This document shows positions 1 through 7,462 of a stretch of 28,614 nucleotides of DNA, one piece after another (the first letter of the stretch is position 1; every line of letters begins with the position of its first letter). Position numbers and translations under genes: made by a program. Source of the stretch: an uncultured Lachnospiraceae bacterium (GTDB lineage Bacteria > Bacillota > Clostridia > Lachnospirales > Lachnospiraceae); NCBI GenBank assembly GCA_902496125.1, contig CABUZU010000011.1:1-28614 (forward strand). The letters are read 5' to 3'. The notes beneath the pieces are model-generated. The model searched no databases, was not told where the DNA came from, and saw nothing but the letters and a program-made list of their open reading frames with translations.

Positions 1-962
1 CGTTTTGGCATATTGATTCCTAACTGTTTATACACAAGTGCTTGTATCATCCAATCGGTACTATAAAAAGCAGCAAAGGAAGGTCCAGACATATTGATGA
101 CTGGTTTATTGTCAATCATTGAAACACTCATCGGTCTACCAGGAACAGCAGCAACTCCACTAAAAATAAGTTCGCCACGTTCTTTTAAAATTTCAACACA
201 GTAATCTTCGCCGCCTTTTGATGTACCAGCATTTAAGATGACAATATCGGCTTTTGGAAGCATTTCATTAAGAGCTTCTTCGATTGATGCTTTATCATCT
301 TTCACAATAGGATGTAAAAGAGGGGTTGCACCATATTCTTCAAGGATTTGACGAACCATGATACTATTGGTATCAAAACGTTGTCCACGGCTAGGTTCAT
401 TTCCAAGAGCAATGAGTTCACTTCCAGTAGGGACAAATGCAACGATAGGCTTTTTAATGACCAAGATTTCGGTGTATCCACACATTGCAATTGCAGTAAC
501 ATCGAGTGCACTAAGAAGTGTATTCGTAGGAACAGCAAGGGTCCCCTTTTGGATATCGGTTCCTTGAGGCTTTACATTGCTTCCTTTTTCGACCTTAACA
601 TCATCGGTAAGCGTTACTCCACCATCTGGTAAAAGGGTGACCTGTTCAATTGGGATTACGCTGTCAAATGCATCATCAAAATCATCACCAGTATCGGCAC
701 GGATAAAGTCGATACCAAGTTTCCAATTACTAGTATCTGGAATTCCGTTAGCAAATTGGTCTGATTTTACAGCAATACCATCCATTCTAGAAGCACGAAC
801 CATAGGAAAATTATATTGAGCGTAGATATCTTCGGCTAAAATTTGTCCTTTTGCTTCATTGATAGAAATGGTCTCGGTTTTGGAAACGGGATGCCAAATG
901 TTGAAGATTTTTTCGAGTGCTTCTTCTTTTGGAATTAAGTTTTTAAAGTTAGGTTTCATCAT
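1..962 (-). CDS. moeA: MoeA-family molybdopterin molybdenumtransferase, partial (C-terminus outside window)
   Basis: MoeA-type enzymes insert molybdenum into adenylylated molybdopterin in the cytoplasm. 320 codons are visible; the 3' end lies beyond the window edge. Visible family motifs are SRMDGIAV (about residues 58-65), FVPTGSEL (177-184) with a following DTNS, and NAGTSKGGEDY (244-254), which corresponds to the GGVSVGDYD motif. The usual LPGNP loop reads MSGPS (291-295), preceded by VPGRPMSVS, so this is a divergent subfamily. A GGAGG ribosome site (968-972) serves either of two adjacent ATGs, at 962 (5-base gap) or 959 (8-base gap). The gene is divergent from modABC, which supports a role in molybdenum cofactor assembly. 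Family call is firm; the exact substrate of this variant is not. Confidence 0.9.
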   Translation of the reverse strand, partial: MMKPNFKNLIPKEEALEKIFNIWHPVSKTETISINEAKGQILAEDIYAQYNFPMVRASRMDGIAVKSDQFANGIPDTSNWKLGIDFIRADTGDDFDDAFDSVIPIEQVTLLPDGGVTLTDDVKVEKGSNVKPQGTDIQKGTLAVPTNTLLSALDVTAIAMCGYTEILVIKKPIVAFVPTGSELIALGNEPSRGQRFDTNSIMVRQILEEYGATPLLHPIVKDDKASIEEALNEMLPKADIVILNAGTSKGGEDYCVEILKERGELIFSGVAAVPGRPMSVSMIDNKPVINMSGPSFAAFYSTDWMIQALVYKQLGINMPK

Positions 963-991
963 TTTTGCCTCCAAATTTTATTCTGATTTCT

Positions 992-1020
992 ATTTTCTGA
1001 CAAAAAGTTATTTTTGTCAA
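992..1020 (-). promoter_or_regulatory. Candidate promoter of the moeA-like gene
   Basis: On the minus strand TTGACA (1015-1020) is followed after 17 bases by GAAAAT (992-997). The -35 is consensus and the -10 is weak. It points at the moeA-like gene with a short leader containing GGAGG. Confidence 0.45.
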
Positions 1021-1065
1021 CAATGAATTAACATAATAAAACAAAACAAAACATCAATAAAAGTC

Positions 1066-1094
1066 TTGTAATATGTACAAAAATATGATAAAAT
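1066..1094 (+). promoter_or_regulatory. Distal candidate promoter of modA with overlapping TTGTA-N5-TACAA palindrome
   Basis: TTGTAA (1066-1071), 17 bases, then TAAAAT (1089-1094). The -35 overlaps an inverted repeat TTGTA-ATATG-TACAA at 1066-1080, a possible operator. A transcript from here would pass the hairpin at 1136-1171 before reaching modA. The 304-base gap between the moeA-like gene and modA holds this promoter, the hairpin, a proximal modA promoter and the opposing moeA promoter; I see no gene in it. Confidence 0.4.
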
Positions 1095-1135
1095 CCTATA
1101 CAATAAAACAATAAGATTAAGGAATTACAAGGAAT

Positions 1136-1171
1136 AAAAGTACAAACTGCATAAAAACAGCTTGTACTTTT
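1136..1171. terminator. Hairpin with A-run and T-run flanks in the modA leader
   Basis: AAAAGTACAAACTG (1136-1149) pairs with CAGCTTGTACTTTT (1158-1171) with a single A-C mismatch and an 8-base loop. The A/T flanks make it terminator-like in both directions. It lies between two candidate modA promoters, so it could terminate or attenuate a transcript from the distal one. Confidence 0.6.
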
Positions 1172-1200
1172 GTTCGTTTTATGAAAATTTTAGAATAAAG

Positions 1201-1229
1201 TAGACAAATACATAAGATTGTGCTAGAAT
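1201..1229 (+). promoter_or_regulatory. Proximal candidate promoter of modA
   Basis: TAGACA (1201-1206), 17 bases, TAGAAT (1224-1229). It lies downstream of the leader hairpin and would give a leader of about 30 bases to modA. Confidence 0.45.
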
Positions 1230-1266
1230 AAAAACTAACAAAAATGAAATGAAAGGTATTATAAAA

Positions 1267-2181
1267 ATGAAAAAAAGATTTTTAGCAGCTTTACTTGCAG
1301 CAGGCATGGTAGGTAGCATGTTAACAGGATGCAGCAGTAGTTCTAACAGCACAGAAACTACAGCAGCTAAGACAGAAGCAGCTGGCACAAGTGCAGCAAG
1401 TGCAGATAATAATCAGTATGAAGTGACAACGATTACTGTATTTGCAGCAAAGAGTTTAAATGGTGCATTAGATGAAATCATTAAGATGTATAATGAAAAA
1501 CAGCCTAATGTTACGATTCAGCCAAGCTATGATAGTTCAGGTACTTTATTAACTCAGATTGAAGAAGGTGCAGCATGTGATGTATTCTTCTCAGCAGCAC
1601 AAAAGCAGATGGATACTTTACAGAATGATGATAAATTAGTTGTAGATGGAACTCGTTACAACGTTGTAAACAATCAGGTTTGTATTGTAACTCCTAAGAA
1701 CAGTGGAACCAAGGTAACTGGTTTAGACAATATTAAAGATGCTAAGAGCTTTGCATTAGCAGATGGTAGTGTTCCAGTTGGTAAATATACTCGTCAGGCT
1801 TTAGTAAACGCTAGTATGCTTGATAAAGTAGATGATGTTTCTACAATTACTACACAGCAGGTATCAGAAGCTTTAGGTGGAATCGAAATCAATGAATGTG
1901 CAAATGTAGGTGCTGTAACAGCAGCTATTGCAGAAGGTTCTAATGAAGTAGGTACAGTATATTATTCAGATATTTATGGAATGGATGATAAGATTGATAT
2001 TATCGAAAAAGTATCTTATGATTTAACAGGTGATGTTATCTATCCAATCGCACAGGTTGTTAATAAAGAAGCTTCTGAAGTACAGCAGGAAGTAGCTAAG
2101 AACTTTATCGACTTTGTAATGTCTGATGAAGCAAAGGCAGTATTTGATAAGTATCAGTTCGATACAAACGTACAGAACTAG
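1267..2181 (+). CDS. modA: Molybdate ABC transporter substrate-binding lipoprotein ModA
   Basis: Extracytoplasmic binding protein that captures molybdate (possibly tungstate) for ModBC. The start at 1267 gives a classic lipoprotein signal: MKKR, a hydrophobic stretch, then LTGC with the lipidated Cys at residue 22. It is followed by a Ser/Thr/Ala-rich tether to about residue 50. The mature part begins TITVFAAKSLNGALDEI, the typical ModA opening with its oxyanion-binding Ser, followed by SYDSSGTL and CDVFFSAA. An upstream in-frame ATG at 1249 lacks a ribosome site, whereas AAAGG near 1252-1256 is placed for 1267. At 304 residues it is slightly long for ModA because of the tether. First gene of modABC. 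Confidence 0.95.
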   Translation: MKKRFLAALLAAGMVGSMLTGCSSSSNSTETTAAKTEAAGTSAASADNNQYEVTTITVFAAKSLNGALDEIIKMYNEKQPNVTIQPSYDSSGTLLTQIEEGAACDVFFSAAQKQMDTLQNDDKLVVDGTRYNVVNNQVCIVTPKNSGTKVTGLDNIKDAKSFALADGSVPVGKYTRQALVNASMLDKVDDVSTITTQQVSEALGGIEINECANVGAVTAAIAEGSNEVGTVYYSDIYGMDDKIDIIEKVSYDLTGDVIYPIAQVVNKEASEVQQEVAKNFIDFVMSDEAKAVFDKYQFDTNVQN

Positions 2182-2202
2182 TTTGATACATATTTCGGGT
2201 GG

Positions 2203-2237
2203 GGATGGTAACATCCTTACCTTTTTTTAGTAAGGAG
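2203..2237 (+). promoter_or_regulatory. Mutually exclusive hairpins between modA and modB, one covering the modB ribosome site
   Basis: Three structures compete in this gap. GGATG-GTAA-CATCC (2203-2216) has a GNRA tetraloop. GGTAA-CATCC-TTACC (2207-2221) is followed by seven T residues, like a weak intrinsic terminator. TCCTTAC (2214-2220) pairs with GTAAGGA (2230-2236), hiding the modB AAGGAG. A plausible role is to lower modBC output relative to modA. Pairing is read directly from the sequence; function is inferred. Confidence 0.5.
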
Positions 2238-2242
2238 ATACG

Positions 2243-2950
2243 ATGTTAGAACAACTATTTGGAATTACTGGCGAACTAGATTGGAGTCCGTTGATTATTT
2301 CATTAAAAACAGGAATTGTAGCGACTTTTTTCTCGTTCTTTTTAGGAATTTTTGCAGCGAGAAAGGTAGTAAAGGCAGGATCGAAGGTAAAAGCGATTGC
2401 AGATGGAATTTTAACCCTTCCTATGGTATTACCCCCTACCGTAGCGGGTTTCTTTTTATTGATTATCTTTAGCTTACGTCGCCCATTTGGTAGTTATTTA
2501 TATGACACATTTGATATTAAAGTAGTACAGACTTGGCTTGGATGTATTTTTGCAGCGACAGTAATTGCCTTTCCATTAATGTATCGAAATGCAAGAGCTG
2601 CTTTTGAACAATTAGATATTAATTTGATTTATGCTGGACGTACACTTGGAATGTCAGAAATGAAGATTTTCTGGAAAATTGTAATGCCAAATGCAGGACC
2701 TGGTATTGCATCCGGTACGATTTTAACTTTTGCTCGTGCACTTGGTGAATATGGTGCAACTTCAATGCTTGCCGGAAATATTCCAGGAAAGACGAGTACA
2801 ATTTCTCAAGAGATTGCGATGGTTATTCAAGATGGAGACTATGGAACGGCAGGTTTTTGGGTATTGGTGATTATAGCAATTGCATTTGTAGTAATTGTAG
2901 CAATGAATATTATTTCTGGTAAGGAAAATAAGAATGTGAGGTCTTGGTAA
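2243..2950 (+). CDS. modB: Molybdate ABC transporter permease ModB
   Basis: Inner-membrane permease of the molybdate importer, working as a dimer with ModC. The 235 residues contain about five hydrophobic segments, as expected for ModB/CysU-type permeases. The cytoplasmic EAA loop, which docks on the ATPase, reads GRTLGMSEMKIFWKIVMPNAGPG near residues 132-155. The downstream EYGATSMLAGNIPGKTSTI stretch is typical of molybdate permeases. AAGGAG lies 5 bases before the ATG but can be sequestered by the intergenic hairpin. The stop is 1 base before the modC start, so translation is probably coupled. Confidence 0.95.
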   Translation: MLEQLFGITGELDWSPLIISLKTGIVATFFSFFLGIFAARKVVKAGSKVKAIADGILTLPMVLPPTVAGFFLLIIFSLRRPFGSYLYDTFDIKVVQTWLGCIFAATVIAFPLMYRNARAAFEQLDINLIYAGRTLGMSEMKIFWKIVMPNAGPGIASGTILTFARALGEYGATSMLAGNIPGKTSTISQEIAMVIQDGDYGTAGFWVLVIIAIAFVVIVAMNIISGKENKNVRSW

Positions 2951-2951
2951 T

Positions 2952-4022
2952 ATGTCCTTAGATGTAAAAATTAAGAAAAATTTTGGAAGCTTTGCTCTAG
3001 ATATTGAAATGGAACAAATTAGCGGAAGACTTGGAATTTTAGGAGCATCCGGCTCTGGTAAAAGTATGACATTAAAATGTATTGCTGGAATTGAAAAGCC
3101 AGATTCCGGACGAATTGTGTTAAATGATCGAGTACTTTTTGATTCGAATAAACGAATTAATCTAAAGCCACAGGCAAGAAATGTAGGATATTTATTTCAA
3201 AACTATGCATTATTTCCGAATATGACGGTATCAGAAAATATTGGAGCAGGGATTCGTGAAAAAAATAAAGAGCGTAGAAGAGAAATTATTGAAAAACAAT
3301 TAAAGCAGTTTCAATTAGATGGATTAGGAGACAGATATCCGTCACAGTTATCAGGTGGTCAACAGCAAAGAGTAGCCTTAGGTCGAATTATGGCTTATAA
3401 TCCTGATTTAATTATGTTAGATGAGCCGTTTTCAGCATTAGATAGCTTTTTAAAAGAGATTTTACAAGAGCAATTAATTGAAACGTTACAGGAATATCAT
3501 GGAGATATTCTAATGGTAACTCATAGTAGAGATGAGGTCTATCAATTTTGTGAAAGACTTATGGCAATTCAAAAAGGCAAATCCATTTTAATTGGAGATA
3601 CGAAGGAACTTTTTGCAAAACCTAAGAAAGCAGAGGTTGCAAAGCTTACTGGTTGTAAGAATCTTTCAAGGATTCGAAAGATTGATGATCATACAGTAGA
3701 GGCATTAGATTGGAAATTTACATTCTATAGTGAACAAATCGTAGAAGATCGATTTAAATATATGGGAATTCGTGCACATGATTTAAAGGCACATTGGGAA
3801 TCACCAAAGAAAAATTGTATTCCATTAAAGGTAAAAAGTTCGATTCAATTTCCATTTGAACAACATTTGTTTTTAGAAACTGAAGGCGGAAGTGATATCG
3901 ACCACCAATTGTGTTGGTTTGTTGCAAGAGAAAAATGGCAAAAGATTCTAGATAAAGGAAACGGTAGATTACCAGATTATCTGTATCTACCGCAACATGC
4001 TGTTATGCTATTAGAAGAATAA
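2952..4022 (+). CDS. modC: Molybdate ABC transporter ATP-binding protein ModC
   Basis: ATPase that powers ModB. Order of motifs: Walker A GASGSGKS (31-38), Q-loop FQN (about 82-84), signature LSGGQ (133-137), Walker B LIMLDE (153-158), switch His in MVTHSRDE (191). The following 120-130 residues, about 230-356, fit a diverged TOBE/Mop-like regulatory domain, as in full-length ModC. 356 residues is the normal length. The stop codon overlaps the 3' end of the convergent traX-like gene by 12 bases, and the likely terminator of modABC lies inside that gene. Confidence 0.94.
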   Translation: MSLDVKIKKNFGSFALDIEMEQISGRLGILGASGSGKSMTLKCIAGIEKPDSGRIVLNDRVLFDSNKRINLKPQARNVGYLFQNYALFPNMTVSENIGAGIREKNKERRREIIEKQLKQFQLDGLGDRYPSQLSGGQQQRVALGRIMAYNPDLIMLDEPFSALDSFLKEILQEQLIETLQEYHGDILMVTHSRDEVYQFCERLMAIQKGKSILIGDTKELFAKPKKAEVAKLTGCKNLSRIRKIDDHTVEALDWKFTFYSEQIVEDRFKYMGIRAHDLKAHWESPKKNCIPLKVKSSIQFPFEQHLFLETEGGSDIDHQLCWFVAREKWQKILDKGNGRLPDYLYLPQHAVMLLEE

Positions 4023-4616
4023 TGAAAGCAAGTATAAAATAAATAAATGAGCAGGGTAAAAGGCATAGTAGAAAAGATTTGGAAGTCTACTGTTGCCTTT
4101 TTTTCCATTATAAGAATAAAGAAAGGGAATCGAAAAAATACACCAAATATTATTAAGAGTTAACCCTGTTGCAGTAGCATAGTAAAGATACTTATGTTCT
4201 TGCCAATAGGCTAAATAAAAGATAATAATAAGTAATACCCCCATGCAACTGTAATCTGTGTGTAAGAAAATAGCAACAATCATACATAAAAGAATGGGAA
4301 TTGTCTTTTCATATTTAAAAAAGATTAGGGCTGTTAATCCTAAAAATAACGTAAATACTACGTTTAACCCCTTACCCCCGATTAAATAGAATGGAAGTTG
4401 TGAACTAATTGCTAAAATTCCCATTCGAATCCAATATTTTTTTAGGTTGCTTGTATGAAAGAACCCCTCTACTAATAAGTAGCAGTAGAGGGGAAAGGAT
4501 ATTCGACCAATGATACGAAAGAGTTCATAATAGGGCGAAGCCTGAAAAAAGACATAACCCGTATGGTCGATAACCATACTAATCATTGCAATCCATTTTA
4601 ATTGATAATTAGTCAT
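4011..4616 (-). CDS. TraX-family integral membrane protein
   Basis: The 201 residues are mostly hydrophobic, with about six membrane segments. The opening resembles the TraX family: NYQLKWIAMISMVIDHTGYVFF, then IIGRISFPLYCYLLVEGF, a polar His in the first segment, and a C-terminal YYAFYPAHLFILYLL. The namesake TraX of plasmid F acetylates pilin, but chromosomal Firmicute members occur without conjugation genes and their substrate is unknown; there are no transfer genes here. The ATG overlaps the stop of the upstream GH13-like gene by 8 bases, so it is probably translationally coupled in the same operon. Confidence 0.8.
   Translation of the reverse strand: MTNYQLKWIAMISMVIDHTGYVFFQASPYYELFRIIGRISFPLYCYLLVEGFFHTSNLKKYWIRMGILAISSQLPFYLIGGKGLNVVFTLFLGLTALIFFKYEKTIPILLCMIVAIFLHTDYSCMGVLLIIIFYLAYWQEHKYLYYATATGLTLNNIWCIFSIPFLYSYNGKKGNSRLPNLFYYAFYPAHLFILYLLSLFF
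4058..4104 (+). terminator. Intrinsic terminator of modABC, located inside the opposing traX-like gene
   Basis: AAAAGGCA (4058-4065) pairs with TGCCTTTT (4094-4101), and inside it AGTAGA (4067-4072) pairs with TCTACT (4086-4091). The right arm runs into seven T residues (4098-4104). It starts 36 bases after the modC stop and lies within the antisense 3' coding part of the traX-like gene. Confidence 0.75.
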
Positions 4617-6555
4617 CGTTTTCTTTCTTTCTCATTACCAATAATACAATTCCACGACTTTCGACCATCAAACGTTTTTGGTGTTTTAGTTTTAGCGGAT
4701 TTTCTAAAGAAGGAAGTCCTTTTTTATTTTTCGCACCAGTAGAAAATACCATTCTCCATTCATAGCCTTCTTTTAAAGAAGGGAGCCAAAATTCAGACGG
4801 AATCCAATACATATTACAAAGTAAGTAAAACGTTTCATCAGTAGTTGCAGCATAACGTCCTTCATAAAGAATCGCACTTTGACGACAAAAAGGATCAAAA
4901 TTTGGTCGCCAAGGTTCAAGTCCGTGGAAAGAAATATCAGGAAGTCCATAACCTTTTGGGTCACTTTGAGTAAGAGGTAATGGATTTCTAAATACAGGAT
5001 GAGATTTTCGAAGTCCAACTAAAAAGTTGAAAAATTGGAAAATCTCTCGGTTTTTTTGAAGGTCCTTCCAGTCAAGCCAAGAAATTGTATTGTCTTGACA
5101 CCAAGCATTGTTGTTGCCATATTGGGTATGCCCCATCTCATCTCCAGCTTGAATTAAAGGGATTCCTTGACTTAAAAATAATAGAGAAAGTGCGTTAAAA
5201 ATCTGAGTTTTTCTGAGTTGATTCACTAAGCGACTAGTACAAGGTCCTTCTTCACCGCAATTAAAAGAAAAATTGTCATTGACACCATCGCGATTTTGCT
5301 CACCATTGATTTCATTATGTTTGCCTTCGTAGGTGAAGTTATCCTTTAAAGTAAAGCCATTATTGGTAGCTAAGTAATGGATGACGTGAATATCTTGAGG
5401 GTTTTCCCTCATTCGCATGGTAAAGTTGCCAATCATGCCTTCATCACCTCGTAAGAATCTACGAATATCGATTTGGAATCCGTTGTGAATATAGGCAAGA
5501 TGCTCGCTGGATTTTTTCTTATTAACGGAAGGGATAGGAGTGGTAAGCTCTTCATAGTGATTTTTTACAACTTTACCAGTAGATACACTGTGTAAATACT
5601 GTCTAAAGTTCGGTGTAGGTTCGCTATCACAGCCAGTCCAAGTATCAGCGAATAATCGAGTATTAGCAAGTAAGGGATCTGCTGCAATCGTTGGTAAATG
5701 AGCATTACCTAAGATATGGAATCCATCTATATGATAATTGATTCGCCAATAACGTAAAATATCTAATACCTGTTGGGTAGAAGTTTCGGGAGTAAAGTAA
5801 AATTCCATAAATACTTCAATTCCTGCTTTATGGAAAGTCTTTACTAATTCTTTAAAGGAGTCAGGAGCAAATTCTTTGCTAGCATAAGCAGCTTTTGGTG
5901 CATAATAATAAGAACGATTATATCCCCAGTAATTAGTGCGTCCAGTAGGAAACTGATGAAGACCACCAGTTAGTTCGATTTCTTCAAATTCATAAGCTGG
6001 CATAAGTTCAATTGCAGTAATTCCTAAGGATTGTAAATAAGGGAGCTTTTCAATAATACCGGCAAAAGTTCCTTTATTTTTAACCTTAGAAGATTTATGA
6101 ATGGTAAATCCTCTGACATGGAGACGGTAAATAAAAAGTTCATTCCAAGGAAGATTCGGATTTTTATCGTCTTCCCAGTCAAATTGGTTTAAGGTTAACA
6201 GGGTTTTATAAGGAGTACTAAGGCGACTGACATCCCCCCATTTATTCGCTCCAATAAAATTTTGCCCACAAGGGTCGGGAATATCAATTCCATCGACACG
6301 GTAATAATAAGACCATTGACCATAGGTTAACCCTTTAATTGTTAGCATATGGATGTTACCATAGGCACTTTGAGTAGGAAAAACGAAGGTAAGAGGACGA
6401 GAATTTGCTCTTTTTTTACATAGAATTAATTCACAGACGGAATTAGCAGGTGCTTCTAATGTAAAACGAACACTTCCTTCTCGTTGTTGTGCACCTAATG
6501 GATAAGGGGATAGGGTTGGGTCATTTGGTATGACCCTAATTTTCTCTTGTGGCAT
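4609..6555 (-). CDS. GH13 GlgX/isoamylase-like protein with all catalytic motifs lost (predicted pseudoenzyme)
   Basis: 648 residues. The N-terminal ~120 look like a CBM48/isoamylase N-domain, followed by a GH13 barrel colinear with glycogen debranching enzymes (FIYRLHVRGFT near 141-151; GKHNEINGEQNRDG 411-424; AGDEMGHTQYGNNNAWCQDN 470-489, nearly as in GlgX). The catalytic regions are altered. Region I reads GIEVFMEFYF (245-254) instead of a DxxxNH form. Region II reads DGFHIL (277-282) instead of GFRFD, so the nucleophile Asp is missing. Region III reads LFADTW (301-306) where LIAEPW is usual, so the acid/base Glu is Asp. Region IV reads ATNNGF (396-401) instead of AHDGF. The long loop between regions I and II is also shortened. 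The frame is intact over 1.9 kb. AAAGGAG lies 7 bases before the ATG. I infer a glucan-binding or structural role rather than hydrolysis. Confidence 0.88.
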   Translation of the reverse strand: MPQEKIRVIPNDPTLSPYPLGAQQREGSVRFTLEAPANSVCELILCKKRANSRPLTFVFPTQSAYGNIHMLTIKGLTYGQWSYYYRVDGIDIPDPCGQNFIGANKWGDVSRLSTPYKTLLTLNQFDWEDDKNPNLPWNELFIYRLHVRGFTIHKSSKVKNKGTFAGIIEKLPYLQSLGITAIELMPAYEFEEIELTGGLHQFPTGRTNYWGYNRSYYYAPKAAYASKEFAPDSFKELVKTFHKAGIEVFMEFYFTPETSTQQVLDILRYWRINYHIDGFHILGNAHLPTIAADPLLANTRLFADTWTGCDSEPTPNFRQYLHSVSTGKVVKNHYEELTTPIPSVNKKKSSEHLAYIHNGFQIDIRRFLRGDEGMIGNFTMRMRENPQDIHVIHYLATNNGFTLKDNFTYEGKHNEINGEQNRDGVNDNFSFNCGEEGPCTSRLVNQLRKTQIFNALSLLFLSQGIPLIQAGDEMGHTQYGNNNAWCQDNTISWLDWKDLQKNREIFQFFNFLVGLRKSHPVFRNPLPLTQSDPKGYGLPDISFHGLEPWRPNFDPFCRQSAILYEGRYAATTDETFYLLCNMYWIPSEFWLPSLKEGYEWRMVFSTGAKNKKGLPSLENPLKLKHQKRLMVESRGIVLLVMRKKENDD

Positions 6556-6567
6556 AGCGTTACTCCT

Positions 6568-7320
6568 TTATTCTTTTATGCAAAGTTCAACAGGACAATG
6601 GTCAGAACCGAGTACTTCGGTATGAATATGTGCAGATACTAATTGTTCCTTTAAACAATCTGATACACCAAAGTAATCAATACGCCAACCTGCATTTCTC
6701 TCTCTTGCGTGGAAGCGATAAGACCACCAAGAGTAAATATCTGTTTGGTCAGGATAAAAATAACGATAGGTATCAATAAATCCTGCATCTAAAAGTTCGG
6801 TAAATTTACCGCGTTCTTCATCAGTAAATCCAGCATTTTTTCGATTAGATTTTGGATTTTTTAAATCGATTTCTTTATGAGCAACATTTAAGTCACCACA
6901 AAAGATTACTGGCTTATTAAGACCTGTTAAATAGTTTCGAAAGGCATCTTCCCAAATCATTCGATAAGGAAGTCTCAAAAGACCAGACTTAGAATTTGGT
7001 GTATAACAATTTACAAGATAATAATTAGGAAATTCAACAGTAATCACACGCCCTTCGTGGTCGTGTTCATCAATACCTAGGCCATAGGAAACGCTTAAAG
7101 GTTCTTCTTTTGTAAATACAGCCGTACCTGAATAGCCCTTTTTATCGGCGTAGTTCCAATATTGATGATAGCCTGGTAAATCAAGGTCGATTTGACCTGC
7201 TTGTAATTTGCTTTCTTGTATGCAAAAGATATCCGCATCTACTTCATTAAAAAAGTCTAAAAATCCCTTTGTGACACAAGCACGAATACCGTTTACATTC
7301 CAGGAAATTAATTTTTTCAT
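6568..7320 (-). CDS. xth: Exodeoxyribonuclease III (AP endonuclease, ExoIII/ExoA family)
   Basis: Cytoplasmic base-excision repair nuclease that cleaves at abasic sites and degrades 3' ends. The 250 residues match the family length. Catalytic motifs are present: SWNVNGIR near residues 6-13, IQESK with metal-binding Glu36, Tyr106 in CYTPNS, GDLNVAH with Asp143 and Asn145, WRIDYF with Asp215, and GSDHCPV with the Asp240-His241 pair. AAAGGAG precedes the ATG, within an imperfect palindrome at 7323-7338 (ATAAAGG-CT-CCTTTAT) that could partly mask it. First gene of the minus-strand operon; 12 bases separate its stop from the GH13-like gene. Confidence 0.95.
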   Translation of the reverse strand: MKKLISWNVNGIRACVTKGFLDFFNEVDADIFCIQESKLQAGQIDLDLPGYHQYWNYADKKGYSGTAVFTKEEPLSVSYGLGIDEHDHEGRVITVEFPNYYLVNCYTPNSKSGLLRLPYRMIWEDAFRNYLTGLNKPVIFCGDLNVAHKEIDLKNPKSNRKNAGFTDEERGKFTELLDAGFIDTYRYFYPDQTDIYSWWSYRFHARERNAGWRIDYFGVSDCLKEQLVSAHIHTEVLGSDHCPVELCIKE

Positions 7321-7361
7321 AAATAAAGGCTCCTTTATAGTTATAGTAGTAATTATTGTTT

Positions 7362-7390
7362 ATTTTATATTAAATTAGATAAAATATCAA
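7362..7390 (-). promoter_or_regulatory. Candidate promoter of the exoIII operon
   Basis: On the minus strand TTGATA (7385-7390), 17 bases, TAAAAT (7362-7367). It would drive exoIII, the GH13-like gene and the traX-like gene. Confidence 0.55.
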
Positions 7391-7396
7391 TGGTAC

Positions 7397-7425
7397 TTGA
7401 AATATTTATCATAAAAAAGTATAAT
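7397..7425 (+). promoter_or_regulatory. Promoter of the dCMP deaminase/exporter operon
   Basis: TTGAAA (7397-7402), 17 bases, TATAAT (7420-7425): near-consensus sigma-A form. It diverges from the exoIII promoter. Confidence 0.75.
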
Positions 7426-7462
7426 AAACAGTTGATTATGCATTTAGATAAGGAGGAATGCG

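Noticed and set aside
302..819. Several open frames of 60-95 codons over the moeA-like gene on both strands
   Set aside because: They lie wholly inside the moeA-like coding frame, lack ribosome sites and have no recognisable protein features.
963..1266. A molybdenum cofactor riboswitch upstream of modA
   Set aside because: The visible structure is a single simple hairpin; I could not recognise the multi-helix Moco RNA motif. A covariance-model search would decide.
4011..4616. TraX-like gene as evidence of a conjugative element
   Set aside because: No relaxase, type IV secretion, integrase or attachment repeats are visible; TraX-family proteins also occur on chromosomes alone.
7323..7338. 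Palindrome ATAAAGG-CT-CCTTTAT covering the exoIII ribosome site, considered as a regulatory element
   Set aside because: A two-base centre forces a short stem, and a ribosome site followed by CCTTTAT arises easily by chance in AT-rich DNA; noted only in the gene entry.
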